A stretch of 64,000 nucleotides of DNA from Gluconobacter albidus (GTDB lineage: Bacteria > Pseudomonadota > Alphaproteobacteria > Acetobacterales > Acetobacteraceae), in NCBI RefSeq assembly GCF_002723915.1, contig NZ_BEWL01000003.1:1-64000 (forward strand). The letters run 5' to 3'. A model generated the notes under the pieces. That model worked only from the letters and a program-made list of their open reading frames with translations. It was not told the origin of the DNA and did no database searches. How positions within the stretch are numbered: the first letter of the stretch is position 1; the number at the start of each line of letters is the position of its first letter. Both the position numbers and the translations under genes were made by a program. Shown in pieces: positions 53,081 through 62,291 of this stretch.

Positions 53081-53799
53081 CCGTTGCCGCCGATCCGGGC
53101 AGCGGGTCGCGCGTGGGAGTTCGCAAGAAGCTGGGTCGCCAGGATGGCACGCTGAGGCGACATTGCTTCCATGATGGCCGAAGCCTTTCGCGGGTTCATC
53201 CTGTTCAGCAGCGCCACTCCAACACGCAGGTCTAGGATATTAAAGATCGCGGCTGCATCCTCCGGTCGCATCGCCTGATAGATCTTGACGAGGCGATCCG
53301 CATCATCGTTCCGGAGCTGATCAGTGTGCTGTTCGGTGCTTTCAAGTGCGGTCCGGGAATTCTCAAGCGCAGTCATGCGACGTTGCAACTCTTCCTCCGC
53401 AGCATCAACAAGACGCTGGCGGTCATTCAGCGCTGTATCCCGTCGATCCAGTTCTTTCTCCCGCGAGGCGAGTTGTTCCGCAAGCGCAGGATCGGCAGGC
53501 TGAGCCAAGGCAGGCACATTTGCGGGTGCAGGCCCCTTGCATCCCCCTTTGGCACACAAATCGTCAACCTTCGGAGATGCCGCAACCGCAGAAGAGGGGG
53601 TGTCAGCAGCTTTGGGAAGTTCAACCGGCGTAGGCGCAGATACCGGTGCGACGGGTTGGGGCTGGGCCATGGCAACAGCCGTCAGAGCAGACGAGGAGCT
53701 GTCGGTGTCTCCCATAAGATCGCCCGCAATCGCGTAGACCTTGACCCCGAGAAGAACAATCATCAGGCCGCAGGCCAGATGCAGAAGACGGAAAAACAT
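53077..53799 (-). CDS. motE: Flagellar motility chaperone MotE (MgtE_N-like)
   Basis: 240 aa. One N-terminal membrane anchor (LLHLACGLMIVLLGVKVYAIAG), a Pro/Ala linker, a Cys pair (LCAKGGCKG), a coiled coil (about 125-180, ELDRRDTALNDRQRLVDAAEEELQRR) and a C-terminal MgtE-N-like helical domain (VKIYQAMRPEDAAAIFNILDLRVGVALLNRMNPRKASAIM). This is the COG3334 MotE arrangement, known from Sinorhizobium as a periplasmic chaperone for MotC. It follows the DUF6468 gene by 6 bases in the flagellar operon. Confidence 0.85.
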   Translation of the reverse strand: MFFRLLHLACGLMIVLLGVKVYAIAGDLMGDTDSSSSALTAVAMAQPQPVAPVSAPTPVELPKAADTPSSAVAASPKVDDLCAKGGCKGPAPANVPALAQPADPALAEQLASREKELDRRDTALNDRQRLVDAAEEELQRRMTALENSRTALESTEQHTDQLRNDDADRLVKIYQAMRPEDAAAIFNILDLRVGVALLNRMNPRKASAIMEAMSPQRAILATQLLANSHARPAARIGGNG

Positions 53800-53805
53800 G
53801 TCCGG

Positions 53806-54294
53806 TTATCCCTGCTTCTGACGTAACGCGCGGAGAAGTTCACGCTCGGCAGCGCTTTTGCTGCCACTGGGCTTCATGGTCCGCACCTCATCCGGCTTCA
53901 GGCGAAGCGCCGAGCGGAAGGACGTTTCTTCAGGTATTTCTTCAATCCGAGGCGCTGCCTTTGCTGCAACGCGACCAGCGGGCAGCAGCGATTCCAGCTG
54001 CTGGGCGAGGGTCTCCGAGCGGTCACACAGCATGGCCAGATCCCGTTTCAGACTTTTCCCGGATTCGACCGTCTTTCCCAGAGCACGGCCTACGAGTTCC
54101 GTCGTCTGGCGCAGATGGTCAATGCCGGACTGAGCCTGGGCACTGCTGGACTGAAGGCTGGAGATCAGGGCATCGAGCTGCCCACGGTCCCGCCGCAGCA
54201 CGGACAGTGCGCGGCCCAGATACAGGCTGTAAAAAATGGTCACCAGGAGCAGGACTGAAAGGGCAATCTCGATCCCAAGCTGAAATCTATCCAT
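53806..54294 (-). CDS. DUF6468-family flagellar operon protein
   Basis: 162 aa. One N-terminal membrane helix (LGIEIALSVLLLVTIFYSLYLG), then a heptad-like helical stretch (residues 25-110) and a basic C terminus (MKPSGSKSAAERELLRALRQK). These match DUF6468, small membrane proteins found between fliM and motE in many alphaproteobacteria. Its role is unknown. The stop of fliM lies 14 bases upstream. Confidence 0.8.
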   Translation of the reverse strand: MDRFQLGIEIALSVLLLVTIFYSLYLGRALSVLRRDRGQLDALISSLQSSSAQAQSGIDHLRQTTELVGRALGKTVESGKSLKRDLAMLCDRSETLAQQLESLLPAGRVAAKAAPRIEEIPEETSFRSALRLKPDEVRTMKPSGSKSAAERELLRALRQKQG

Positions 54295-54308
54295 GAAATA
54301 TGCTCCGG

Positions 54309-55412
54309 TCAGCTATAGGATGTGGCACGATCCGTGCCGGGTTTCTGGTTGAGGACTTCTTCAATCTTGACGGCCACCTGTCCCTGCTTTCGTCCAACAC
54401 GTCCCTTGAAAAGGGCATGTTCGCCACAGCGCAGGGTGACGAGAGCATCCGGATTTCGACGCAGGACCAGTTGATCGCCGGGGGCGAGCTTCATGATCTC
54501 TTTGAGGTTCACGGTCTGCTCTTCCAGAACGGCATCAAGGGTCAGATCCGTGCGCCAGAGTTCCTGTGCCAGGTGGCTTTCCCACATCCCGTCATGGCCG
54601 AATTTCTCACCCATGAACTGCTGAAGCAGAATGTCCCGGACCGGCTCGAGCGTGGCGTGCGGCAGCACAACGTCCACGTCCCCACCCCGACCTTCCATAT
54701 CGATACCAAAACGTGCGGTAACAACGCCGTTTCCAGCGCGACAGATCATTGCGAAACGCGAGTTCATTTCGAGACGCTCGAAATGAAAATTAACCGCACA
54801 GAGCGGGCTGAAGCTTGTTTCCAGATCATCGAGAATGATCCTGACCATAGGCTCGATCAGGGCGCGTTCAATGGCGGTGTGGTGCCGCCCTGTCTGTCGG
54901 GCAGCGGTCGGACCGTCGCTGCGGACGTGGCCTCCGAGAAGTGCGTCGACGATGCTGTAGATCAGAGAAGAGCTCAGAACGAGAATACCGTAATTGTCCC
55001 ATTCTTCCGCCTTGAAGACCGCGAACATGGCCTGGCCCGGAACGTTTTCGAGATAATCTCCAAAGCGCTGGGAACCCAGCCGGTCCATGGACGCTTCAAC
55101 ATTGTCGCTGGTAAAATTGCGCAGGCTCGTCGTCAGAATCCGGGTGAAACGGTCAAAGACCACTTCGAGCATAGGTAGCCGCTCGGACGATATGCCAGAC
55201 GTACTGACCACGCGCTCGATACCACTGCTGTTCGAAGGACCGCTGACTGCGGAATCCTTGCCAAAAAAGCTGTCGATTTCGGCCTGGCTGAGGACGTGAT
55301 CATTGTCGGCCCCAAAACCGGCCATACCGTTTCCGGCGAGCGGAAAGGCAGCCTCAGGCATGCCGGTATCCTGATCCGCAAACGTGGTGTCGGCCTGTCG
55401 GTCGTCGGTCAC
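54309..55412 (-). CDS. fliM: Flagellar motor switch protein FliM
   Basis: 367 aa from GTG 55412 (GTGA overlap with fliL). The N-terminal CheY-binding motif appears as LSQAEIDSFFGKD (residues 41-53) after an extended 40-residue leader, with the usual EIDxLL changed to EIDSFF. The middle domain has GSQRFGDYLENVPGQAMFAVFKAEEWDNYGILVLSSSLIYSIVDALLGG; the C-terminal SpoA/FliN-like domain ends around GDQLVLRRNPDALVTLRCGEHALFKGRVGRKQGQVAVKI. It forms the C-ring that couples CheY-P binding to rotation switching. Confidence 0.95.
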   Translation of the reverse strand: MTDDRQADTTFADQDTGMPEAAFPLAGNGMAGFGADNDHVLSQAEIDSFFGKDSAVSGPSNSSGIERVVSTSGISSERLPMLEVVFDRFTRILTTSLRNFTSDNVEASMDRLGSQRFGDYLENVPGQAMFAVFKAEEWDNYGILVLSSSLIYSIVDALLGGHVRSDGPTAARQTGRHHTAIERALIEPMVRIILDDLETSFSPLCAVNFHFERLEMNSRFAMICRAGNGVVTARFGIDMEGRGGDVDVVLPHATLEPVRDILLQQFMGEKFGHDGMWESHLAQELWRTDLTLDAVLEEQTVNLKEIMKLAPGDQLVLRRNPDALVTLRCGEHALFKGRVGRKQGQVAVKIEEVLNQKPGTDRATSYS

Positions 55413-55882
55413 TGCACCAGCACCTCTACGAAAAAGAGATCCCTGACCCGGAGGGGCGCCACGATGTTGGTGATCTGCGCCAGCATTGTTTCCCTGAGTC
55501 GGTAAATGCCGCTTCCGGAAAGCTCGGAGGGCTGCATACCGTGCAGACAGGTCTGGAAAGCGTCCTGGATCTGAGGCATCAGGGCGGCGACATTCTCGGC
55601 GTTTTTGCCGTCTTCAACTTCAAGCCGCGCGCCGATCCGGACATATCGCGTCCGCTCAGACCCCGAATCAAGATTGGAGAGAATGGTCGGGATGGTGATG
55701 GTCGTCCATTTCACGGGCTGGGCAGCAGTCTTGGTGGCCGGGGTTGCCGCGTGATGAAAATGCTTCCATGCAAAGGCTCCACCGCCAGCCAGAAGCAGGC
55801 ATGCCAGCACTGCAAGGATGATGATCTTGCGCTTACCCCCCTTCTCGACCGGGGTTTCGTTTTCCGGAGTCTCCGTCGTCAC
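55409..55882 (-). CDS. fliL: Flagellar basal body protein FliL
   Basis: 157 aa from GTG 55882. One membrane anchor (KIIILAVLACLLLAGGGAFA) and a periplasmic stomatin-like domain (TIPTILSNLDSGSERTRYVRIGARLEVED, LRETMLAQITNIVAPLRVRDLFFVEVLVQ). FliL surrounds the stator and supports torque. It starts the flagellar unit on this strand, 63 bp from the divergent SLT gene. Confidence 0.92.
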   Translation of the reverse strand: MTTETPENETPVEKGGKRKIIILAVLACLLLAGGGAFAWKHFHHAATPATKTAAQPVKWTTITIPTILSNLDSGSERTRYVRIGARLEVEDGKNAENVAALMPQIQDAFQTCLHGMQPSELSGSGIYRLRETMLAQITNIVAPLRVRDLFFVEVLVQ

Positions 55883-55945
55883 CGTTCGTCTGCCTTCTCT
55901 TTCGGACAGCGCTCATCATCTGCGTAAAAGATTAACAGTGGGTTT

Positions 55946-57169
55946 ATGATGCTCAGGAAAAGGCAAGTCTTCCTTCAGACGGGAACCATGTTTCTGAGCC
56001 TCGTGGCCCTTGCAGGCTGTGCGTCCCAGCGTTCTCCCTACAACCGGTATTATTCCTCAAGCGGGGCCTACCGCGCACCCGGCCCGGCCGGAGATCCCTG
56101 GCGGCCCTATATCCTGCAGGCCGCCAGCCGGTTTTCGATTCCGCAGGACTGGATCCGGGCTGTCATCCATCAGGAATCGGGCGGTCACCAGTTTCTGGAC
56201 GGGCGGCCCATCACCTCCCATTCCGGTGCGATGGGGCTGATGCAGCTCATGCCCCAGACCTATGCTGACATGCGCGCGCGGTATGGCTTGCGGGCCGATC
56301 CTTACGAGCCGCATGACAACATCATGGCAGGGACCGGCTATATCAGTATCCTTGCCCGGAAATACGGCGCACCGGCCTTTCTGGCGGCTTACAATGCCGG
56401 TCCGCAGCGACTGGAAGAGTATCTCTCCGAAGGGCGACAGCTTCCCAACGAAACCGTTAATTACGTTGCGAGCATCACCCCCCATCTGGGTACGCAGATT
56501 GCCCTGACAGGCCCTCTGGCCGCCTATGCCAGCGCCGATCAGCTGAATGCATCGCAGTCCGGAGCCTCTTATGCCGGACTGCCCGCAACCCAGACCGCTC
56601 CGGCGCCCGTCATGACGGCATCGCGCAGTGTCGGACAGGTCTGGGCCAGCCGACACGTCACGAGTGCTGCCGCCCAGACACCGATTACAGGACCGATCGC
56701 CGCCCCCAGCGCCGTGCCCTGCAATCCGGATGACGCCTACGATCCAGACGTGCCCTGCGCCGTCCAGCCCGCGGGCGAATCACAGCTTCCTCCCCCGTCC
56801 GCCACAGCCACGTCCCGACCGCTTCCTCCCCCTCCAGTCATGCCGTCACCGCATACATTGCCGGTTCAGCCTACGGAATCGAGAACAGTGGTCGTGGGCT
56901 ATCACCGGCCGGGAAGCTATGGGTCCTGGGCCGTTCAGGTGGGAGCGTTTGGCAGTATCGGACAGGCCAAATTCGCCGCTACCATGGCACGGCAGGCAGC
57001 CTTCACACCGCTTCAGTCTGCCCGAATCGAAGTCCATCCCACACCGAGCCACGGCACCACGGTCTGGCGCGCGCGTCTGACGGGCATCAGCCGGGTGGGA
57101 GCCGCGGAAGCCTGTTCAACTCTTTCCGGACAGGGAATGGCCTGCATGGCCGTTCCGCCGGGGCATTGA
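55946..57169 (+). CDS. Lytic transglycosylase lipoprotein with SPOR domain
   Basis: 407 aa. Lipobox LVALAGC (Cys25), then an SLT (LT family 1) domain at about 50-175: ISIPQDWIRAVIHQESGG with catalytic Glu77, SGAMGLMQLMPQTYADM, and NIMAGTGYISILARKYG...AAYNAGP. A long Pro/Ser/Thr-rich linker (170-320) leads to a C-terminal SPOR domain (325-405: GSWAVQVGAFGSIGQAKFAATMARQA), which binds denuded septal glycan. It cleaves peptidoglycan in the periplasm with release of 1,6-anhydro muropeptides. Divergent from the flagellar operon, but the SPOR domain speaks for cell division rather than flagellar assembly. Confidence 0.92.
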   Translation: MMLRKRQVFLQTGTMFLSLVALAGCASQRSPYNRYYSSSGAYRAPGPAGDPWRPYILQAASRFSIPQDWIRAVIHQESGGHQFLDGRPITSHSGAMGLMQLMPQTYADMRARYGLRADPYEPHDNIMAGTGYISILARKYGAPAFLAAYNAGPQRLEEYLSEGRQLPNETVNYVASITPHLGTQIALTGPLAAYASADQLNASQSGASYAGLPATQTAPAPVMTASRSVGQVWASRHVTSAAAQTPITGPIAAPSAVPCNPDDAYDPDVPCAVQPAGESQLPPPSATATSRPLPPPPVMPSPHTLPVQPTESRTVVVGYHRPGSYGSWAVQVGAFGSIGQAKFAATMARQAAFTPLQSARIEVHPTPSHGTTVWRARLTGISRVGAAEACSTLSGQGMACMAVPPGH

Positions 57170-57356
57170 AGGCACAGTCGGCAGCCAGTTTCGGCCATGC
57201 CAGCAATCCGCGTTGGCAATGCGGCGACTTTCGCTTATGTTCCCATGCATGAGACACATAGCTGCCGCGCATGAAGCGTAGGCCCTTCCCGCCGCCGCTC
57301 GTCACGCCCCTTCAGCCTCACCGACACCTTTCCCGACGACTTTTCAGGACGCGCAG

Positions 57357-58775
57357 ATGACGACAAGCCCGGCTCCCGATCATACCCCCACCCACCATGC
57401 AGGGGCCATCAGCGAGGAAGGCTATCACAAGGATCTCGGCCGCCGTCACGTCCAGATGATCGCCATTGGTGGCGCCATCGGTACGGGACTGTTCCTTGGG
57501 GCGGGTTCACGCCTTCAGATGGCTGGTCCCTCTCTTGCGATCATCTATGCGGTCTGCGGCGTCTTTTCGTTCCTGATCCTGCGCGCCCTGGGCGAACTGG
57601 TCATGTATCGTCCGACCAGCGGCAGCTTCGTGACCTATGCGCGCGAGTTTCTCGGGGAGCGCGCGGCCTATATGGCAGGCTGGCTGTCCTTCCTGAACTG
57701 GGCCATGACCGGCATCGTCGATATCACGGCTGTCGCCCTGTACATGCATTACTGGGCGGTTTTCCTCCCGGTTCCGCAGTGGGCTTTCGCACTCGTGGCG
57801 CTGGCGATCGTCGGCACCATGAACATGATCGGCGTGCGCTATTTCGGCGAAATGGAGTTCTGGTTCTCCCTCATCAAGGTAGTGGCTCTGGCGCTGTTCC
57901 TCGTCGCAGGCGCTCTCATTCTCGGCATTCGCATGCCAGTCGCCGGGCATACGACCGGCTTTCACCTGATTACCGAAAACGGCGGCATCTTCCCGCACGG
58001 GCTGTTTTCGGCGCTCATGCTGCTTCAGGGGGTGGTGTTCGCCTATTCCGGCATCGAACTGCTGGGCACGGCGGCAGGTGAATGCGAGGACGCCCGCGAA
58101 ATTCTCCCGCGTGCCATTAACAGCGTGATCTGGCGTATCGCCCTGTTCTATGTGGGGTCCGTCATCCTGCTGGTCTGCCTGCTGCCCTGGACCGAATATC
58201 ACGCGGGCATCAGCCCGTTCGTGACGTTCTTTCAGGCACTCGGCATTCCGGGCATTGGCACCATCATGAACATCGTGGTGCTGACGGCCGCGCTCTCCAG
58301 CCTCAATTCGGGCCTGTATTCCACAGGGCGTGTGCTACGCGCCCTCGCCCTTGGCGGCTCCGGCCCGAAGGCTCTGGGCAAGCTGAACAAGAGCTCTGTC
58401 CCCTATGTCGGCATTCTCACCACACTGGCCGTGTATCTGGTGGGCGTGATGCTGAACTACCTCATCCCGTCGCGCGTCTTTGAAATTGTTCTGAATTTCT
58501 CGGCGCTGGGCATCATCAGCACATGGGGTTTCATCCTGCTGTGTCAGCTCCGCCTGCGGGCCGCGATCAATCGCGGTGACATCATGCCGACGGGCTTCAA
58601 CATGCCGGGCGCGCCTTATACGACATGGGCGACCCTCGGTTTTCTGGGCTTCGTTCTGGTCATGATGGCTTTCGACTACCCGGACGGCACGATCACAATC
58701 GGCGCCATCCCGCTGATCGGCGCCGTGCTGATCGGGGGCTGGTGCCTGCTGGACCGCAGCCGCCGCCACGGCTGA
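57357..58775 (+). CDS. Amino acid permease, APC superfamily (AnsP/GabP-like)
   Basis: 472 aa, twelve membrane segments. HKDLGRRHVQMIAIGGAIGTGLFLGAGSRLQMAGPSLAIIYAVCG is the standard AAT-family N terminus; PTSGSFVTYAREFLGERAAYMAGW, EFWFSLIKVVAL, YSGIELLGTAAGECEDARE and LSSLNSGLYSTGRVL also match. FLNWAMTGIVDITAVALYMHYW resembles L-asparagine permeases. Proton-linked uptake of amino acids at the inner membrane; the substrate is uncertain. The 187 bp upstream hold no gene. A strong terminator follows. Confidence 0.9.
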   Translation: MTTSPAPDHTPTHHAGAISEEGYHKDLGRRHVQMIAIGGAIGTGLFLGAGSRLQMAGPSLAIIYAVCGVFSFLILRALGELVMYRPTSGSFVTYAREFLGERAAYMAGWLSFLNWAMTGIVDITAVALYMHYWAVFLPVPQWAFALVALAIVGTMNMIGVRYFGEMEFWFSLIKVVALALFLVAGALILGIRMPVAGHTTGFHLITENGGIFPHGLFSALMLLQGVVFAYSGIELLGTAAGECEDAREILPRAINSVIWRIALFYVGSVILLVCLLPWTEYHAGISPFVTFFQALGIPGIGTIMNIVVLTAALSSLNSGLYSTGRVLRALALGGSGPKALGKLNKSSVPYVGILTTLAVYLVGVMLNYLIPSRVFEIVLNFSALGIISTWGFILLCQLRLRAAINRGDIMPTGFNMPGAPYTTWATLGFLGFVLVMMAFDYPDGTITIGAIPLIGAVLIGGWCLLDRSRRHG

Positions 58776-58800
58776 CCCCGTTTTTCCGGCTTCCGGCACA

Positions 58801-58830
58801 AAAAAGGGCGCTCCACGGAGCGCCCTTTTT
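58801..58830. terminator. Bidirectional terminator between permease and prolyl oligopeptidase
   Basis: AAAAAGGGCGCTC and GAGCGCCCTTTTT form a perfect 13-bp stem with a 4-base loop (CACG), with a T-tail on each strand. It ends the permease transcript and the convergent peptidase gene. Confidence 0.92.
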
Positions 58831-58852
58831 CATGTCCGCATGATGCGACGTC

Positions 58853-60955
58853 TTACTTTGTCCGGCCCAGTTCGGACCACAGATAAGCGTAGCTGAGTGC
58901 CTGCGTCTGGGCGATTTCCTTCTGGCTGGCCCCGAAACCATGACCGCCCGCGACCTGCTCCCAGTAATAATAGGGGAGTTTAAGCTCGCTCATCCGCCAT
59001 GCAAAACGCCGCGCATGAACGGGACCGACGCGATCATCCTTCGTCGTCGTCTCGATGAACGGCACGGGATATTTCACATCGGGCCTGAGGTTCTGAAGCG
59101 GCGAAATTCCGCGCAGGAATGCCTTCTGCTCAGGGATGGAGACCGTTCCATATTCCCCGACCCACGACGCCCCAGCGGACATGTGTTCATAGTTCATCAT
59201 GTCCAGAAGCGGCACTTCGATATCGACGGCCTTCCAAAAATCCGGATGCTGCGTGAACTCGACACCCATCAGCAGACCGCCATTGGAACCGCCCTGAATC
59301 GCCAGATGCTGAGGCGAGGTTACCTTCCGGTCCATCAGGTCCTTCGCCACGGCTGCAAAGTCGTCATAAATCCGCTGGCGATTGGTCTTGAGACCGGCAT
59401 CGTGCCAGGCCGGCCCAAATTCGCCGCCGCCGCGGATATTTGCCAGAACATAAACCCCGCCGCGCGACAGCCAGTTATTGCCGATCCCTGCCGAATAGAA
59501 CGGGAAAAGCGGTACTTCAAACCCGCCATAAGCATAAAGCAGCGTCGGGTTGGTCCCATCCAGTGTCATGTCCCGACGGTGGACGATGAAATACGGGATG
59601 CTGGTGCCATCCTTCGAGCGAACCTCCTGCTGCTCCACCGCCATCTTCGAGGCGTCGAACTGCGCTGGCAGCGTATGGAGCTTCTGGACCGATGCCGTAT
59701 CACTGTTGATCTCCCACAACGTGGTCGGGCTCAGGAAACCGCTGGAGACGGCATAGGCCACCGGGCTGTCCTCGTCGACACTGGCCAGACCCACCGACAT
59801 GTTCTCCGGCAGAGGCAGATCCCGGTGCGTGAAGGCCGCGCCCGTGGGCGTGTAGATCGAGACCTTGCCCCGCACATTGTCGTACAGCGTGACGATCAGA
59901 TGGCCATGGCTCGTGGACACTTCCTCAATCATCTGACGGCCCGTCGGCGCAACCAGAAGCTGGGGTGCGACCTTTGCCGCAGCCGGATCGACCAGCACCA
60001 CGCTCCCCTGCGGGAAGGACTGCGCCCCGACCTTCCAGTCTTCCTTGAGCTGAACCACCAGGCGGCCATTGAACAGCCCGGCGACATCCGCCTTCAGGGG
60101 AATGGCGACCTGCGTCACCTGACCGTCCCGATACAGGAACAGCTTCGATGAAAACGCATCCAGACCTTCGCGAATCAGCATGACCTGGTGTCCTGCGCCG
60201 TCATGCAGCACTTCCGGCCCGACTTCGACGTCCTTCCGGTTTCCGGTGAAGACCGTCTGCGCCTGATCGAGGGACTGGCCGCGCTTGAGAAGCTTCACGA
60301 TGTACGGATAGGAGGATTCCGTCACATCTGAAGACGTCCAGGGATAGCTGACCAGAAGCGTGTCACGGTCCAGCCAGCTTGAATCCTGCTTGGCATGCGG
60401 AAGGTTGAACCCGCCCTCGACGAATTTTCCAGTCCGCAGATCGAATTCCCGAACGGTCTTGGCATCTTCGCCACCATCGGAAAGATGGAGCAGGCAGAGA
60501 TTCTGCTGGCTGTGCAGGCAGTCCACTCCGCCATAAACCCAGTTGCGCTTTTCCTTCGCCGCCAGCGCATCCAGATCCAGTGCGACGGTCCATTCCGGAT
60601 GATCGGTCGCATAGGAATCCGGCGTCGTCCGGCGCAGGACGCCCCGCAGGTGTCGGTCATCACGCCAGAAATTGTAGATCATCCCGTCGATCTGGATGGG
60701 GGATGCAAGACGGTCATGCGTCTGAAGCAGTTTCAGAGACGTCGCATACAGACTCTGGTAAAGCGGGCCATGCCCCAGAAGGCGCAGGGTACGGTCGTTC
60801 TGATCCTTCACCCAGGCCATCGCCTGCGCGCCATTGATATCGCTCAGCCAGGCGGGAATGGTGTCGGGCACATCCGCCGCATGAAGCGGCGTGAACATGC
60901 TGCCAGTCAGCAGAGCGGCCAGACCGGCACGGCGGAAACTGCGGAAAACTGTCAC
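58853..60955 (-). CDS. Prolyl oligopeptidase-family serine peptidase (S9A), exported
   Basis: 700 aa from GTG 60955, which gives a signal peptide (MTVFRSFRRAGLAALLTGSM ending PLHAA); the frame continues upstream without support. A seven-bladed propeller occupies about residues 80-430 and the hydrolase domain is split around it. Catalytic Ser557 is in QGGSNGGLLMG, Asp near 637 in TTKDDRVGP and His672 in GGHGFGA. It cleaves after Pro (or related residues) in short peptides. A signal peptide makes it periplasmic or secreted, which differs from the cytosolic classical enzyme and suggests a nutrient or peptide-clearing role. Confidence 0.9.
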   Translation of the reverse strand: MTVFRSFRRAGLAALLTGSMFTPLHAADVPDTIPAWLSDINGAQAMAWVKDQNDRTLRLLGHGPLYQSLYATSLKLLQTHDRLASPIQIDGMIYNFWRDDRHLRGVLRRTTPDSYATDHPEWTVALDLDALAAKEKRNWVYGGVDCLHSQQNLCLLHLSDGGEDAKTVREFDLRTGKFVEGGFNLPHAKQDSSWLDRDTLLVSYPWTSSDVTESSYPYIVKLLKRGQSLDQAQTVFTGNRKDVEVGPEVLHDGAGHQVMLIREGLDAFSSKLFLYRDGQVTQVAIPLKADVAGLFNGRLVVQLKEDWKVGAQSFPQGSVVLVDPAAAKVAPQLLVAPTGRQMIEEVSTSHGHLIVTLYDNVRGKVSIYTPTGAAFTHRDLPLPENMSVGLASVDEDSPVAYAVSSGFLSPTTLWEINSDTASVQKLHTLPAQFDASKMAVEQQEVRSKDGTSIPYFIVHRRDMTLDGTNPTLLYAYGGFEVPLFPFYSAGIGNNWLSRGGVYVLANIRGGGEFGPAWHDAGLKTNRQRIYDDFAAVAKDLMDRKVTSPQHLAIQGGSNGGLLMGVEFTQHPDFWKAVDIEVPLLDMMNYEHMSAGASWVGEYGTVSIPEQKAFLRGISPLQNLRPDVKYPVPFIETTTKDDRVGPVHARRFAWRMSELKLPYYYWEQVAGGHGFGASQKEIAQTQALSYAYLWSELGRTK

Positions 60956-60992
60956 TGTAACAATACCTTCTGATTGTTTCAGAAGGAAACTG

Positions 60993-62288
60993 TCATTCCA
61001 CCAGCGAAACCGCAAGTGTCGCCCCCGCAGGCGGCAGCCAGACCAGACAGGTCGTGCCCTTGCCCGGCGCGCTCGCAATCCGCAGACGGCCGCCATGCCG
61101 GTCCAGAATATGCCGCACGATGGACAGACCCAAGCCCGTCCCCTGCCCGGCTCCATCAGTCGGCGCACCCACACGATAGAAACGCTCAGTCAGGCGCGGC
61201 AGATGATGGGCTTCCATCCCGCAGCCATTGTCCTCGATCCCGAGAATGACGCCCCCATCCGCAGGCCACCGATCATCGGGGATGACGGCGCGCCGGGCCG
61301 ACAATGTGATGGTCAGGCGCTCATCCTCCCTTGCACCATAGCGCAGGGCATTTTCGATCAGGTTGAGCAGCACCTGCACCATCTCGTCCTCGTCGGCCCG
61401 CACCATGAGGTCGTCTTCGACTTCCAGGGTCAACGTACGTCCTTCCTGTTCAAAACGCGGCGCGACCTCCCCAAGCACGACGGCCATCAGATCCGCGACA
61501 TCCACCAGATCGCGGGGACGCTGATGCTCATGCGCCTGAACGCGCGACAAATACAGAAGGCGGTCGATCAGCCGTTTCAGCCGCTCGGACTGCTGTCGCA
61601 TAATGTCGAGAAACTGCCGCCGCATGACCGGATTTTCCCCGGCCGCCCCCTGCAACGCGTCGATGAATCCGCTCAGCGATGCCAGCGGCGTGCGCAGCTC
61701 GTGGCTTGCATGCGCCACGAAGTCCGTTCGCATCCGGTCCGCAGCCCGGGCCTCGCTATGATCGTTCAGTACGACCAGAACACGCTTGTCCTGGCCTTTG
61801 CCGCCCGGAAGACGGCGCAGCATCAGATGAAGCGTCCGCGGAACCGGCACATCGAGCGTGAAGGTCGTGGAGCAGACGGGCGGAAGTTCACTCCGACTAC
61901 CCCCCTCCGCCGTGCCGGACGGTACCGGAACGCGCAGAGCCGCCGACAGGGCCGAGCGGGCCGCCGGATGACGCAGGATCGCGCCCACCGTCTCCCCGAA
62001 CTGGGACGCCGCTGCCTCATTGACCTGCACGATGGCCCCGAGCCCGTCCAGCACCACGGCGCAGGCAGGAAGCGGATCGACCGGCAGATCAGCCGGAGAC
62101 ACGGGCTTCAGATAGTCGTCAGGAGGTGAGGTCGGAACGCGCGGCTGTCGCAGCAGGAGCCAGACTGCCAATATCCATCCCGCGAGCGCCACACAGACGA
62201 GGACCATGCCGACCTGCAACGGCAGCGTATCTGCTACAGGCGGAAGGCCCCCTCCCGGCAGTGCTCCGGAAAGCGCTCCTGCCGGCAC
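60993..62288 (-). CDS. phoR: Phosphate regulon sensor kinase PhoR
   Basis: 431 aa. N-terminal membrane segment (VGMVLVCVALAGWILAVWLLL), a PAS-like domain (about 75-175: LPACAVVLDGLGAIVQVNEAAASQFG), then HisKA with SHELRTPLASLSGFIDALQG and HATPase_c with VLLNLIENALRYG, GIEDNGCGM and GAGQGTGLGLSIVRHIL. It phosphorylates PhoB under phosphate limitation. It is the last gene, following phoB by 3 bases in the pst-pho operon. Only one or two membrane segments and no large periplasmic domain, as in canonical PhoR, which senses through PstSCAB/PhoU. Confidence 0.93.
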   Translation of the reverse strand: MPAGALSGALPGGGLPPVADTLPLQVGMVLVCVALAGWILAVWLLLRQPRVPTSPPDDYLKPVSPADLPVDPLPACAVVLDGLGAIVQVNEAAASQFGETVGAILRHPAARSALSAALRVPVPSGTAEGGSRSELPPVCSTTFTLDVPVPRTLHLMLRRLPGGKGQDKRVLVVLNDHSEARAADRMRTDFVAHASHELRTPLASLSGFIDALQGAAGENPVMRRQFLDIMRQQSERLKRLIDRLLYLSRVQAHEHQRPRDLVDVADLMAVVLGEVAPRFEQEGRTLTLEVEDDLMVRADEDEMVQVLLNLIENALRYGAREDERLTITLSARRAVIPDDRWPADGGVILGIEDNGCGMEAHHLPRLTERFYRVGAPTDGAGQGTGLGLSIVRHILDRHGGRLRIASAPGKGTTCLVWLPPAGATLAVSLVE

Positions 62289-62291
62289 CCG

